Assembly: GCA_964625525.1 (NCBI GenBank)
Contig: CAZVEE010000040.1
Coordinates: 1-30,311 of the forward strand
Length of the DNA: 30,311 nucleotides
Direction of reading: 5' to 3'
Source: CAZVEE01 sp964625525
Lineage (GTDB): Bacteria > Pseudomonadota > Alphaproteobacteria > JAJFIK01
Made by a program: the position numbers and the translations under genes. Under the pieces are notes generated by a model. The model worked only from the letters and a program-made list of their open reading frames with translations. It made no database searches and was not told the origin of the DNA. Below, one piece after another: positions 1-8,051 of this stretch. The first letter of the stretch is position 1, and every line of letters starts with the position of its first letter.

Positions 1-54
1 TTAGCGCGCTTTCCGGGCGGAAAACCGCGCACACTTTTCCTGAAAGCGCTCTAG
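1..54. repeat. Composite palindromic repeat, copy 1 (cut by window edge)
   Basis: Positions 4-54 match 8108-8158 at 50 of 51 bases; the only difference is C18 versus T8122. The segment folds as a nested hairpin: GCGCTTTC with GAAAGCGC outside, GGAAAA with TTTTCC inside. It ends in GCTCTAG, whose CTA is the stop codon of the minus-strand gene at 51-263. Only one half of the element is visible here. In the second copy a further hairpin lies on the other side, so it may continue left of the window. It resembles the intergenic mosaic repeats (RIME/ABC type) known in alphaproteobacteria; that family assignment is by resemblance. Confidence 0.75.
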
Positions 55-263
55 CGTAAGTCTTTGATCAATCCTGCCGGGATCTCAATGGCGATCTCGT
101 CTTCTCCAACTTTGCCCTGAGGAAGACGGTTTTGCATTGTTTTATCGATAATTTTCCCAATCACGACGAGCCGCCCATCTTCTGTCTCAAAGACACTGGG
201 GCAACTGCCGTTCGCACATAAAAAGGTTTCGGGTGTGATCTCTTTAAGCTGGTCGTCAGACAT
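51..263 (-). CDS. Small conserved-looking cytosolic protein, function unknown
   Basis: A 70-residue protein beginning MSDDQLKEITPETFLC. It has two Cys residues in a CANGSCP context, then a beta-rich stretch (VFETEDGRLVVIGKII) and an amphipathic end. The CxxxxC pair could be structural or metal-linked, but I do not recognise a named family. Two in-frame ATGs lie six bases apart. The upstream one (267-269) abuts the AGGAG directly, with no spacer. The one at 261-263 has a normal spacing of six, so I chose it. There is no signal peptide or membrane segment. The stop codon is contributed by the palindromic repeat, so the protein end may have been set by insertion of that repeat. Confidence 0.7.
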   Translation of the reverse strand: MSDDQLKEITPETFLCANGSCPSVFETEDGRLVVIGKIIDKTMQNRLPQGKVGEDEIAIEIPAGLIKDLR

Positions 264-379
264 AGACATCTCCTACAGGGTTACTAGTAGTGATGTGGAA
301 TGATCTGATACCCATCAGTACAAATGGGTTGGTTTGTGGGTTAAAGGACGTGCGCGGCAACGCACAGCGGTATGGTCCA

Positions 380-796
380 TCATGGCGCCACAAAAAACAA
401 GGTGAACACCACTAGTAATGGGATGAGCAGATACAGCAGGCACAGGCCCGTGGGGGAGGTAGAGATTTCGTGGATGGGGAGCCCGAAGGCGTAGAGGCGA
501 AAGCGCTCATACATAGAGTTACTGTCGCCATCGATCACCAGCATGATGGGGATCATGGTGCCGTGGTGATTGATGAAGAAGGTGAAAGCATTCTGCATGG
601 AGAGCAGATCGCCGCCACGTCCGACCACGACACCGTTCAGGATCACCTGGTTACCACTCGCCAGATTTTCGTGCTGGATGACATAGGTTTGCCCCTGGAT
701 CATTAGGGACCAGTGGGCCGCGCCAAAGCGATCGGCCGCTGCGCTCAGCACCTGGATATCTTGCGGCCCGATGGGCGCGGATAGTCTCGTGGTCAT
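380..796 (-). CDS. Hypothetical tail-anchored membrane protein
   Basis: A 138-residue protein starting MTTRLSAPIGPQDIQVL. The first ~110 residues look soluble and beta-rich, with VILNGVVVGRGGDLLSMQNAFTF-like strands. The last ~22 residues (about 115-136) are strongly hydrophobic and would form one C-terminal membrane helix, putting the bulk of the protein on the cytoplasmic side. A G-rich stretch (AGGGGGACGGGG) precedes the ATG and may serve as the ribosome binding site. I do not recognise the family. It stands alone between short intergenic stretches, on the same strand as the gene at 51-263 but 116 bases upstream of it. Confidence 0.6.
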   Translation of the reverse strand: MTTRLSAPIGPQDIQVLSAAADRFGAAHWSLMIQGQTYVIQHENLASGNQVILNGVVVGRGGDLLSMQNAFTFFINHHGTMIPIMLVIDGDSNSMYERFRLYAFGLPIHEISTSPTGLCLLYLLIPLLVVFTLFFVAP

Positions 797-1143
797 ACCC
801 CGTCCCCCTAACCAAAAGTTTTCCTTAATCAGATCGGTCTGGCAAGCCGCGTCGTTTCTGGAAATGACGTGAGGTCAGAGACGCGCCAGACGGGGTGACC
901 GGCCGTTCAAACGACCAATCGGAGTGCTGATTGTGTCACTTCGGGCCGCAAGGGCCTCTCTTTTGGTCCAATTGCCGGCATTGAACCGGGAAACAGGCTC
1001 TCTTTCCCCATGAACGCGAGGTCATGACGCCTCAGCAAGCTCAATCCGATCATTTTTCCGCTTCGGATAGCGGCCCGCTTCTTGCTTCGCGTTTCGCTAC
1101 TTGCCGGAGGAGGGGGCCTGATCGGCAAAGCAGGGTGAGAGCA
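797..1143. other. Intergenic stretch, divergent
   Basis: This 347-base gap separates a minus-strand gene from a plus-strand gene and should hold both promoters. I could not pick convincing -35/-10 pairs. The frame of the downstream gene stays open back to an ATG at 1024, but the 40 extra residues look non-coding (Arg/Ser-rich, no conserved feel). Confidence 0.4.
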
Positions 1144-2031
1144 ATGGCACGTCAGTTTTCGAGCATGCTTCGAGATCGGATCGAGGCGGAGATGCCGGAC
1201 CTGGAGGCGCGTGAGCACGCGCCGGAGGCTGGTAATGACAAAGATGAAGGCGCGACCGCCGAGACAGATGCGGGGCAAGGCGCGCCAGTCTGGACCTTAC
1301 GCTTCGCGCGGGCGCGGGACGGGGACCTCGATCCCACGGTGGACGCGGCGACCGATCCGGTGACGCCCGAAGCCGCCGCGTCAGCGCAAGAGGCGGCGGT
1401 CGTGCTGCCGCTGCGTGCTGATCTTCCATCCGACTCCGAGGTCTGTGATGAGGCGGAGACGGACAGCGCGGCGCCCGCCGTGTCAGCAGAGCCGGACGAC
1501 GCCCCTCCCAAAGACGCAGCGCCCGAGACAGAAGCCGCGGCGCCCGAGGCCGACGAGGTGGCCAGAGGGCCTGCACCAGCGGAACCGCGAGAAGAACCCG
1601 CGACATCGGAGAGAGCTGCGGTGGACAGCACAGCAGCAAGCACTGCGTCCCCTTCTCATGATCCGTGTTCAGAAGACCCCGTCTCGCGGGATGCATTGGT
1701 TCAGGCGCCGCATGCTCAGGACGATTGGGAACGCTTGAACGGCATGTCCGATACGGATCTCGAGCGCAGTGTCGCAATGGGCCTGTTCGGTCCGGCGGCC
1801 GATCGCAGGGTGCGCATGGCGCTGGCTATTCGCAGCTTGCGCCGGCAGGAGCGCACCCAGAGCGAACTAGCATCGCTGCGCGCGGCGGCGGAAGAACAGC
1901 GCGATGCCACCGACCGGGCCGCCGAGCGCACTGCACGCGCCGTCAGTGCGAGCCTTGTTGCCGCGTTAATGGCATTTCTGTCGGTTGGCGCGGCGCTGGT
2001 CATGCTCATGACTCAGTATGGACTGCTCTAA
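1144..2031 (+). CDS. Acidic, Ala/Pro-rich protein with C-terminal membrane helix
   Basis: About 295 residues from the chosen start MARQFSSMLRDRIEAEMPDL; GGTGAG lies five bases upstream of that ATG. Residues ~20-190 are a low-complexity, Ala/Glu/Pro/Asp-rich region typical of a disordered linker. The C-terminal ~105 residues look folded: a short helical segment (DDWERLNGMSDTDLERSVAMGLFG), a charged coiled-coil-like helix rich in Arg/Glu/Ala, and a final membrane helix (about residues 268-289). The likely topology is a tail-anchored cytoplasmic protein with a long disordered arm. I do not recognise the family. An alternative start at 1024 adds 40 unconvincing residues. Confidence 0.6.
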   Translation: MARQFSSMLRDRIEAEMPDLEAREHAPEAGNDKDEGATAETDAGQGAPVWTLRFARARDGDLDPTVDAATDPVTPEAAASAQEAAVVLPLRADLPSDSEVCDEAETDSAAPAVSAEPDDAPPKDAAPETEAAAPEADEVARGPAPAEPREEPATSERAAVDSTAASTASPSHDPCSEDPVSRDALVQAPHAQDDWERLNGMSDTDLERSVAMGLFGPAADRRVRMALAIRSLRRQERTQSELASLRAAAEEQRDATDRAAERTARAVSASLVAALMAFLSVGAALVMLMTQYGLL

Positions 2032-2150
2032 GGCCTATGGTGGCGGGTGCGGCGTTGACCGCGCCCGCCCAATCGGCGTAAAGCCACCACTTGAGGGCCG
2101 TCCCGAACGGCGTAGACACGTTCTTGGGACGTGCGGCAGAGGAGGGTGGC

Positions 2151-2543
2151 ATGACACAGCGCGGCACGGTCATTGGTGGGCTGATGGCTTTGGGCCTGGC
2201 CATGGTGCTGAGTGGCTGTGGCTCGACGCCGTCGTTTCGCGATTCTTACGCTCAAACGGTCCCTTACACCGTTCCCTCCCGCATGGCTGACGCTCCCTTG
2301 GCCCTGACTGAGGAAATTGATCTTTCAGCGCGAGGGGAGGGCGACGTGGTGACGATTGAGTTTTACAAATCGGATACTGAACGCTTTCGTACGGAAGACG
2401 GCTTTTGCTTTTTGTCTATGGTGAACGGATTTTCCAGTAACGGAAACTGGGCACGCGTGGGAACCGACGCTCGGGGCTGGTTTTTTCGTGTCCGCTCAAC
2501 GGGTGACGCGGTTAGCGCCAGCGCCCGCTGTGTTGCCCTTTAG
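2151..2543 (+). CDS. Small putative lipoprotein
   Basis: A 130-residue protein with a clear lipoprotein signal: short basic N-terminus (MTQRG), hydrophobic core, and lipobox L-S-G-C with the lipidated Cys at residue 23. Mature residues are 23-130. They contain two further Cys (in FCFLSM and ARCVAL) that could form a disulfide in the periplasm, and Trp/Phe-rich beta-like strands (GNWARVGTDARGWFFRVRS). The frame is open further upstream, but GAGGAGGG sits just before the ATG at 2151, so that start is well supported. Export and lipidation are inferred from the signal. The function and family are unknown to me. Confidence 0.75.
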   Translation: MTQRGTVIGGLMALGLAMVLSGCGSTPSFRDSYAQTVPYTVPSRMADAPLALTEEIDLSARGEGDVVTIEFYKSDTERFRTEDGFCFLSMVNGFSSNGNWARVGTDARGWFFRVRSTGDAVSASARCVAL

Positions 2544-2934
2544 GTCATCTGACACACATTCATCCCCGTCATACACCAACCGTACTGAAACGCTTGGCTT
2601 TCTCGTCAAGATATCTTTAGGTTTTTGGCGTAGATTGATGACGTTGGTAAAGCCATAGGCTATAACCCGGGTCGTCGAGTCCTCATGGGGACTTGGTCTT
2701 CTTCTTATGTCCGCCGAGGGTCGGGACCGATGAGGACCGTTTTCGCGGCACGCCAAACCGCCGTTTCAGCCTGATGCAGCCGGACTTTGTGGTCCGGACC
2801 GTAGAAGGTGATGAGGCGGCCTGTATGTGTGATGCGGGGCCATGGCCCTCCGTGGTCGGACTGCCTGGTGGATGAACAACGCGCCGTGCCTTGCTCAACG
2901 AGAGGGGGGCCGTGCCAGCGCAAGGTGAAATACA
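2544..2934. other. Intergenic stretch of 391 bases
   Basis: I see no gene. Open frames here are short and lack coding character. No strong terminator hairpin follows the lipoprotein gene. The far end carries AAGGTGA eight bases before the ATG at 2935, a good ribosome binding site for the next gene. Confidence 0.4.
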
Positions 2935-3851
2935 ATGCGTCGATCCCTGATGGCCGCGGTCAGCGCGGTCGCTCTCATCGCTGGTGGAGCGGTGGTCACT
3001 CCAGTTCTGGTGCCTGATGCGCAAGCGCAGCCAGCGCCGCCGCCGCCGCCTTCCACGGGAGCGGGGCAGACCTTGGCGCTCAATCTGCTCGCCGCCTATG
3101 AGGCCGGAGCGGACAGTGCAAGTCTGGAAGCGCTCGCGGCGGATCTGGCCTCCCAAATCGAGCTGGCGCTGGAGTCTGGATCGGTTGACGCCAACGAGGC
3201 GGTGCTGGCGCTGGTCTCGGCGCTCGGCGCGTCGGACAGTTTCGTAGCTCAGGATTTGATGGGGGAAGTGGCCGCCGTGGTGGTGAACCAGGCCGAAGCC
3301 GCTGGTACCTCAACGATTTCAGCAGAGTCGGTGGTTCAGAGCTTTTACACTTATGCGCCCGCCGAGAGCTTTACGGCCTTTGAATCGACAGTCAACAACA
3401 CCTCCTTGGCCGCGACCGTGAAAGCGAGCGTTGGCGCCGGTGATGGGGAAACGGTTGATACGGGCCTCACCGATGGTGAAGGCGANNNNNNNNNNNNNNN
3501 NNNNNNNNNNNNNNNNNNNNNNNNNNNNNNNNNNNNNNNNNNNNNNNNNNNNNNNNNNNNNNNNNNNNNNNNNNNNNNNNNNNNNTTGGCGCCGGTGATG
3601 GGGAAACGGTTGATACGGGCCTCACCGATGGTGAAGGCGAAGGTGAGGGCGAAGGAGAAGGCGAGGGCGATGACACCGGAGATACGGGTGACACCGGAGA
3701 TACGGGTGACACCGGAGACACGGGTGACACCGGAGACACGGGTGACACCGGTGACACGGGCGATACGGGTGATAACGGTGGCACGCCGACACCTCCGCCG
3801 CCGCCGCCCGTGACACCGCCGGCCGTTGATCCTGGCCAATCCGGCGGTTAA
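2935..3851 (+). CDS. Secreted Gly-Glu / Asp-Thr-Gly repeat protein, interrupted by a scaffold gap
   Basis: The N-terminus is a Sec signal peptide (MRRSLMAAVSAVALIAGG..., probable cleavage after A-Q-A at residue 31). A short Pro tract follows, then a ~130-residue helical, Ala-rich domain. It then runs into Gly-Glu repeats, eleven Asp-Thr-Gly triplets ending in Asp-Asn-Gly, a Pro run and the end QSGG. The 100-N gap at 3486-3585 splits the frame. Downstream of it the true frame is the one reading through to TAA at 3849-3851. If the 55-base duplicate around the gap is collapsed the two halves are in frame and encode 253 residues. The acidic DTG repeats could bind divalent cations, but that is inference. 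Family not recognised. Confidence 0.65.
3486..3585. other. Assembly gap of 100 N with identical 55-base flanks
   Basis: Positions 3431-3485 and 3586-3640 are identical over 55 bases, directly abutting the Ns on both sides. A run of exactly 100 Ns is a common placeholder for unknown gap length. Joining 3485 to 3641 keeps the reading frame (551 + 211 = 762 bases, 254 codons with stop). The gap may therefore be zero, or may hide additional repeat units. Confidence 0.95.
3672..3779 (+). repeat. 18-base tandem repeat coding for (Asp-Thr-Gly)2
   Basis: Five consecutive 18-base units start at 3672, 3690, 3708, 3726 and 3744. Units 1 and 2 read GACACCGGAGATACGGGT. Units 3 and 4 differ from them by one base, and unit 5 by a few more. 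Two half units (GATACGGGT and GATAACGGT) follow, to 3779. All are in the reading frame of the secreted protein. Confidence 0.9.
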
Positions 3852-3872
3852 TCACGGGGCTGCTGAACCACG

Positions 3873-4946
3873 ATGGGGGAACGTCCCGCGTTAAGCCAAC
3901 GAGTGGGTGCGGAACTCCGCCGCGTCATCGCCCATCGTGTGCGTGTTCGGCCCGCATCCTTGCCGTTGATGGCGGCGGCGATCGTGCTCGCCGGCGCCAT
4001 GATTGGCAGTGCAATCCCACGGCTCGGAGCGGAGCTGCGTGCCCTTGGAGCGGTCCCGGTGCTCAGCCGCGAGTTTCAGGGTGAAGAAACATCCCCAGAA
4101 CGCTTGACCAGCGCCTTGCGCCTGTTGACGGCGCAAGCGCGCCATGATGCGGGCAGAGCGGCCGAGCAGGCACGATTGCAGACATTTTTGGCCTATCGGA
4201 GCGACGCGGGCGAGACACGTGCGGCTTTGGTTGATCAGGCGGCACGCGGGCTGCAGATTGCTGTTTCTCGGGCGCCACTCGCCGGACGGGCCTGGCTGCA
4301 CTTGGCGCAAATGCGGCTTGAGCAGGGGCGCGACGTGGAAAGCGCTGCGGCCGCGCTGCGTTTGTCGCTGTGGTTTGCGCCCCATGACCGATCCTATGCG
4401 GCGTTCCGGATTGCCCTTGGACTGGCGCTGGGCGAGGCCCTCGACGAAGAAGCGCGAGCGCTGCTGCGGCGGGACGTGGATATGTTGGCGGTGGACGAAC
4501 GCGCGGGCCATCCGGCGTTGATTGCCTTGGGGGCAACACGGGACGGGCGTCGGTTGCTGTATGACGCGTTTCGGGGCCAGCCGGATATGCTGCGCCGCTT
4601 GGATCGCGGCATTGCCGCGGCTCAGAGCAGGGCGCGATCGCCGGAAGACGGGCCGGCCAGCGTCGAAGACGCTTCTGACCGTGTTGCGGATACGAGGGCG
4701 GCGGAAACGAGGACTGCGGATAAGAGGGATGAGAGCGCCCCGACGGATGACGAGACAGAACAGTCCAACGACGCCGAGGGGGCAGTGCCAGACGATGGCG
4801 CCGAGCCCGCTGAGGCGCCGAATGCGGATGAACAGCCTGATACGGATCAGGAGCCACGCGAGGACGGGTCTGCCTCTGCCAAGGAGGCCGAGGACGAGGA
4901 AGACCGCGACACCGACAGGCGCGGTTTGAGGACAGACCCGTTGTAA
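3873..4946 (+). CDS. Membrane-anchored helical-repeat-like protein with acidic tail
   Basis: A 357-residue protein. A basic N-terminus (RRVIAHRVRVRP) precedes one membrane helix at about residues 29-47, so the rest is probably periplasmic. Residues ~70-250 are Ala/Arg/Leu-rich helices in TPR-like style (for example RAWLHLAQMRLEQGRDVESA, then SLWFAPHDRSYAAFRIALGL). The last ~110 residues are very acidic and low complexity. It begins 21 bases after the repeat protein and 445 bases before the Wzc-type gene. Proteins of this style are often found near polysaccharide export genes, but a role there is only inferred. The ribosome binding site is weak. Family not recognised with certainty. Confidence 0.6.
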   Translation: MGERPALSQRVGAELRRVIAHRVRVRPASLPLMAAAIVLAGAMIGSAIPRLGAELRALGAVPVLSREFQGEETSPERLTSALRLLTAQARHDAGRAAEQARLQTFLAYRSDAGETRAALVDQAARGLQIAVSRAPLAGRAWLHLAQMRLEQGRDVESAAAALRLSLWFAPHDRSYAAFRIALGLALGEALDEEARALLRRDVDMLAVDERAGHPALIALGATRDGRRLLYDAFRGQPDMLRRLDRGIAAAQSRARSPEDGPASVEDASDRVADTRAAETRTADKRDESAPTDDETEQSNDAEGAVPDDGAEPAEAPNADEQPDTDQEPREDGSASAKEAEDEEDRDTDRRGLRTDPL

Positions 4947-5391
4947 CGCGCCCGCCCTTGCGATCTCGATCAGGTGCGATCTCAATCAGGTGGCGGATCG
5001 TCGCAAGTGTGACCAGCGATCAGGAAACCCCAACAAAGTGGTCGCCCGTTACGCCGGATGCTCTTCGATCTTGCGTTCAACTGCTTGACGGATAACGTAA
5101 TTTCACGGAATGGAGGAACCGGGTCGCAGCGAGAGATGCCATGGCTCACATGCCGAGGCGCTTCAAGACAGGTCGGCAGGCGCGCAACAGCCGTCTTGGC
5201 TGGGGCCGCACCGCTTGCCTCACATCTGCCGCTGCGATCTATCATTGTTTCGCGAGGACTGCTTTTCCCCCAAGCGGTCTCTGTGGACGGCGCCGCGAAT
5301 GGGCTGTTCCCATCCGCATGGCGCGTCCCCCCACGTCAGCCCCGCCGCATCTGACTGCGGCCCGGCGTTCAATCGGTAGCTTGTCTGTCTT
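4947..5391. other. Intergenic stretch of 445 bases before the Wzc-type gene
   Basis: No convincing gene is present. It holds a 16-base tandem repeat at 4960-4991 (listed separately). It presumably holds the promoter of the chain-length/kinase gene, but I found no pair of promoter boxes I would defend. Confidence 0.4.
4960..4991. repeat. Tandem 16-base duplication
   Basis: GCGATCTCGATCAGGT at 4960-4975 is followed directly by GCGATCTCAATCAGGT at 4976-4991, with one mismatch. It begins 13 bases after the stop codon of the preceding gene and looks like a local slippage duplication. Confidence 0.85.
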
Positions 5392-7620
5392 ATGAATTAT
5401 TCCGACCCTCGTTCCGCCTATCCGTTCGGTGACGGAACCCCCGTCCGGCCTGACCCTGTCTTCGATCGGCCACGCGATGATATGGGCCGGGTGACAGAGC
5501 TGTTCCAGATGCTGAATGCGCGGCGCTGGATTGTTTTCGGCGTGTTCGCCTTCGTTATGTTCTGGGCGGTGCTGATCGTTTACAACCTCACGCCGCGCTA
5601 CACGGCCACATCGGTGGTCATGTTCATGCCGCAGGAAAACCGGGTGGTGGATGTGGAGGCGGTGCTGGGCCAGATGGGCACAGACCAGCTCACCATTGCC
5701 AATCAGGTTCAGGTGATTCAGTCCCGCTCGCTCGCCGGGCGGGTCATTGATGATCTGGGCTTGGCGCGCGATCCGGTGTTTATGCCGCCGGAGGAAGAGG
5801 GGGGCTGGCTTGACCGGCTTGATCCGCGCTCCTGGTTTGCGGCGCAGGCCGCGCCGGATGAGGAACCGGATCGGGATGCGCTGATCGATCGCCTGCTGGC
5901 AGGCCTGCAAGCGGGAATCGCCGGGCGTTCGACCGTCATTCGCATTCAGTACACGTCCACCGATCCGGCTCTGTCGGCGCGCATCGCCAATGCCATCGCC
6001 GACACCTATGTGAACGATCAGCTCGAAGCCAAATATGAGGCCACGCGCAGCGCCACTGAATGGTTGTCCGAGCGGCTGCAGGAACTGTCAGACCAGGTGC
6101 AGCATGCGGAGCGCATGGTCGAACAGTACAAGCTCGAAAACAATCTGACTGACACCCAAGAAGGTCGCTCGCTGGTGAACCAGCAGCTGGCGGATCTGAA
6201 CGCGCAACTCTCGCTCGCGCGGGCGGCGGAAGCGGAGGCCCGCGCCAAGCTCGGCCAGGCCAACCAGCTCTACAGCCGAGGGCAGAGCATCGATTCCATC
6301 ACCCAGGTGATTTCCTCGCCGCTGATCTCCCAACTGCGCCAGCAAGAAGCACAATTGCTGCGTCGGGAAGCTGAACTCGATAACCGCTACGGTGCACGGC
6401 ACCCGCGCATGGTGCAGATCCGCGCCGAACGCCAGAACTTGGCCCAGAAGATCGACCAAGAAGTGCAGCGGATCATTCAGCAGATGCGCAACGAGGTCGC
6501 GGTGGCCGAGGCACGGGTGCGCACCATCAGCGTTCAGGTGGAGGAGATCGAGGAGGAAGCGGCCGTTCAGAACAAGGCGCGCATCGACCTGCGGGAGTTG
6601 GAGCGCACCGCGACCTCCAGCCGGCAGCTCTATGAGGCGTATCTGAACCGTTTCAAGGAAACGAAGGACCAGGAGGGTATCCAGACCTCCGACGCCCGCG
6701 TGATCTCCACCGCGCGCGTGCCGGCCGGGCCCAGCTATCCGCGCAAAGGCATGATCTTGGGCGGCATGGTGCCGGCGGCTCTGGCCCTTGGTCTGATGCT
6801 CGCCTTCCTCGTGGAGCGTCTCGACAATGGCTTTCGCCGCGCCGATCAGGTGGAGCAGGCGTTGGGGCTACCGGTGCTTGCCACTGTCAATGAGCTGGAG
6901 CGCTCCGTTATTCAAACCGGTGTGAACGTCACCGAATATCCCGTGGACAAACCACTCTCCTCCTTTTCCGAGGCCATCCGAGGGTTCCAGACGTCGCTGG
7001 CTTTGTCGGATGTGGATCATCCGCCCAAGGTGGTGCTGGTCACCTCATCGGTACCAGCGGAAGGCAAGACCACCTTCGCGATTTCCTATGCCCGCATGGC
7101 GGCGCAGAAGGGCCAGAAAGTCATCGTGCTGGACGGCGATTTCCGCCATCCCAACGTGATGAAAGCCATGGCGATGGAAGGTCCTGAGAGGGGAGCGGTG
7201 GAATATCTCTCGCAGCAGGCAGAGCTTGAAGACGTGATCGTGCGTGACAAGCTCACGCCCATGGATGTGCTGCCGGTGGTGGCGCGGGCGGTCAATCCGC
7301 CAGACCTTTTGGCCTCCCAACGGATGGCGGATCTGCTGACCAAGCTGCGCGAGATTTATGATCTGGTGATCATCGACAGCGCGCCGATCCTGCCGGTGCA
7401 CGACACCAAGCACATCGCCCAACTGGCCGATAAAGTGGTGTTTGTGGTGCGCTGGGAACAGACGCCGCGCAATGCCGCCATCATGGCGATAAAGGATATG
7501 CGTGCGCTGAATTTCCCCGTGGCCGGCGCCGTGCTCACCCGCTCCAATCTGCGTCGCCACGCACTCTACAGCTACGGTTATTACAATTACGCTCAGTACA
7601 AGAAGTACTACACGGACTGA
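5392..7620 (+). CDS. wzc: Wzc-type polysaccharide co-polymerase with bacterial tyrosine kinase domain
   Basis: A 742-residue inner-membrane protein that would set chain length and regulate export through tyrosine autophosphorylation. A cytoplasmic N-terminus is followed by a first membrane helix (~45-64), a large periplasmic Wzz/GNVR region with long coiled coils (~190-440), a second membrane helix (~454-474) preceded by a Pro-rich stretch, and the BY-kinase domain. Kinase motifs are complete: Walker A S552-S-V-P-A-E-G-K-T-T561, Walker A' V-L-D581-G-D-F-R-H-P, and Walker B L-V-I-I-D662-S-A-P. The C-terminus has a Tyr cluster (YSYGYYNYAQYKKYYTD), the usual autophosphorylation tail. The ATG at 5392 lacks a strong ribosome binding site. 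No Wza or Wzb partner gene is in the window. Confidence 0.93.
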   Translation: MNYSDPRSAYPFGDGTPVRPDPVFDRPRDDMGRVTELFQMLNARRWIVFGVFAFVMFWAVLIVYNLTPRYTATSVVMFMPQENRVVDVEAVLGQMGTDQLTIANQVQVIQSRSLAGRVIDDLGLARDPVFMPPEEEGGWLDRLDPRSWFAAQAAPDEEPDRDALIDRLLAGLQAGIAGRSTVIRIQYTSTDPALSARIANAIADTYVNDQLEAKYEATRSATEWLSERLQELSDQVQHAERMVEQYKLENNLTDTQEGRSLVNQQLADLNAQLSLARAAEAEARAKLGQANQLYSRGQSIDSITQVISSPLISQLRQQEAQLLRREAELDNRYGARHPRMVQIRAERQNLAQKIDQEVQRIIQQMRNEVAVAEARVRTISVQVEEIEEEAAVQNKARIDLRELERTATSSRQLYEAYLNRFKETKDQEGIQTSDARVISTARVPAGPSYPRKGMILGGMVPAALALGLMLAFLVERLDNGFRRADQVEQALGLPVLATVNELERSVIQTGVNVTEYPVDKPLSSFSEAIRGFQTSLALSDVDHPPKVVLVTSSVPAEGKTTFAISYARMAAQKGQKVIVLDGDFRHPNVMKAMAMEGPERGAVEYLSQQAELEDVIVRDKLTPMDVLPVVARAVNPPDLLASQRMADLLTKLREIYDLVIIDSAPILPVHDTKHIAQLADKVVFVVRWEQTPRNAAIMAIKDMRALNFPVAGAVLTRSNLRRHALYSYGYYNYAQYKKYYTD

Positions 7621-8051
7621 TGGGGAGTGGATGGCGCCGCAGGCTTACGGCTGGGGCCATCGACGTGTCACCCCCTGGCCGTGTCGTGCTGGAACCGTCC
7701 TGCCGCCAGGCAGCAGGACGACCAAATTTCCCTCGGCGATATCCATTTGACTGGCCGTGAGCAGCCCCGCGGGATCGCGGGAAGCAACGCGTAACACCGC
7801 AGTCGATGTGACAAGGGCGGTCGATGGCGTCGGCGGTTCGGTGAGGGGAGTTCTCAAGGCGTGCACCATGATTGGTCAGCACCAGATCACTGGGCGAACC
7901 TGACCCACGGCCCTCGATGGGCGCCGTCATGTGGCGGTCGATGATGATCAGCCCCGGCCAATGAGGCAGCCCTGGGAGGCGGCCCCGGCGGACGGACATG
8001 TCGAAGCGTGAGAGCAGGTCGAGAGCGGTGCCGTCAGGCGGCATTGCCCCG
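7621..8051. other. Space between convergent genes, possibly with a decayed gene
   Basis: This stretch lies between the 3' end of wzc and the palindromic repeat. No intact gene is evident. Minus-strand coding-like sequence in two different frames suggests a remnant (listed separately). I saw no classical U-tract terminator after wzc. Confidence 0.4.
7645..8044 (-). pseudogene. Possible frameshifted gene remnant downstream of the dehydratase
   Basis: On the minus strand, 8044 down to about 7880 reads with coding-like codon use (mostly G/C third positions), starting MPPDGTALDLLSRFDMSV and including PHWPGLIIIDRHMTAPIEG. That frame then turns Arg/Ser/Cys-rich and implausible. A different frame from 7869 to 7645 becomes protein-like (ALVTSTAVLRVASRDPAG, then AEGNLVVLLPGGR) and ends at TAA. 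This is the pattern expected of a frameshifted gene. No family is recognised. It lies 8 bases beyond the palindromic repeat, on the same strand as the dehydratase. It could also be chance open frame in GC-rich DNA. Confidence 0.25.

Noticed and set aside
1097..1777. Long open frames on the minus strand opposite the acidic protein (226 and 163 codons)
   Set aside because: They are Arg/Pro- or Ser/Ala-rich mirror images of the GC-biased coding strand, have no ribosome binding site and no family resemblance.
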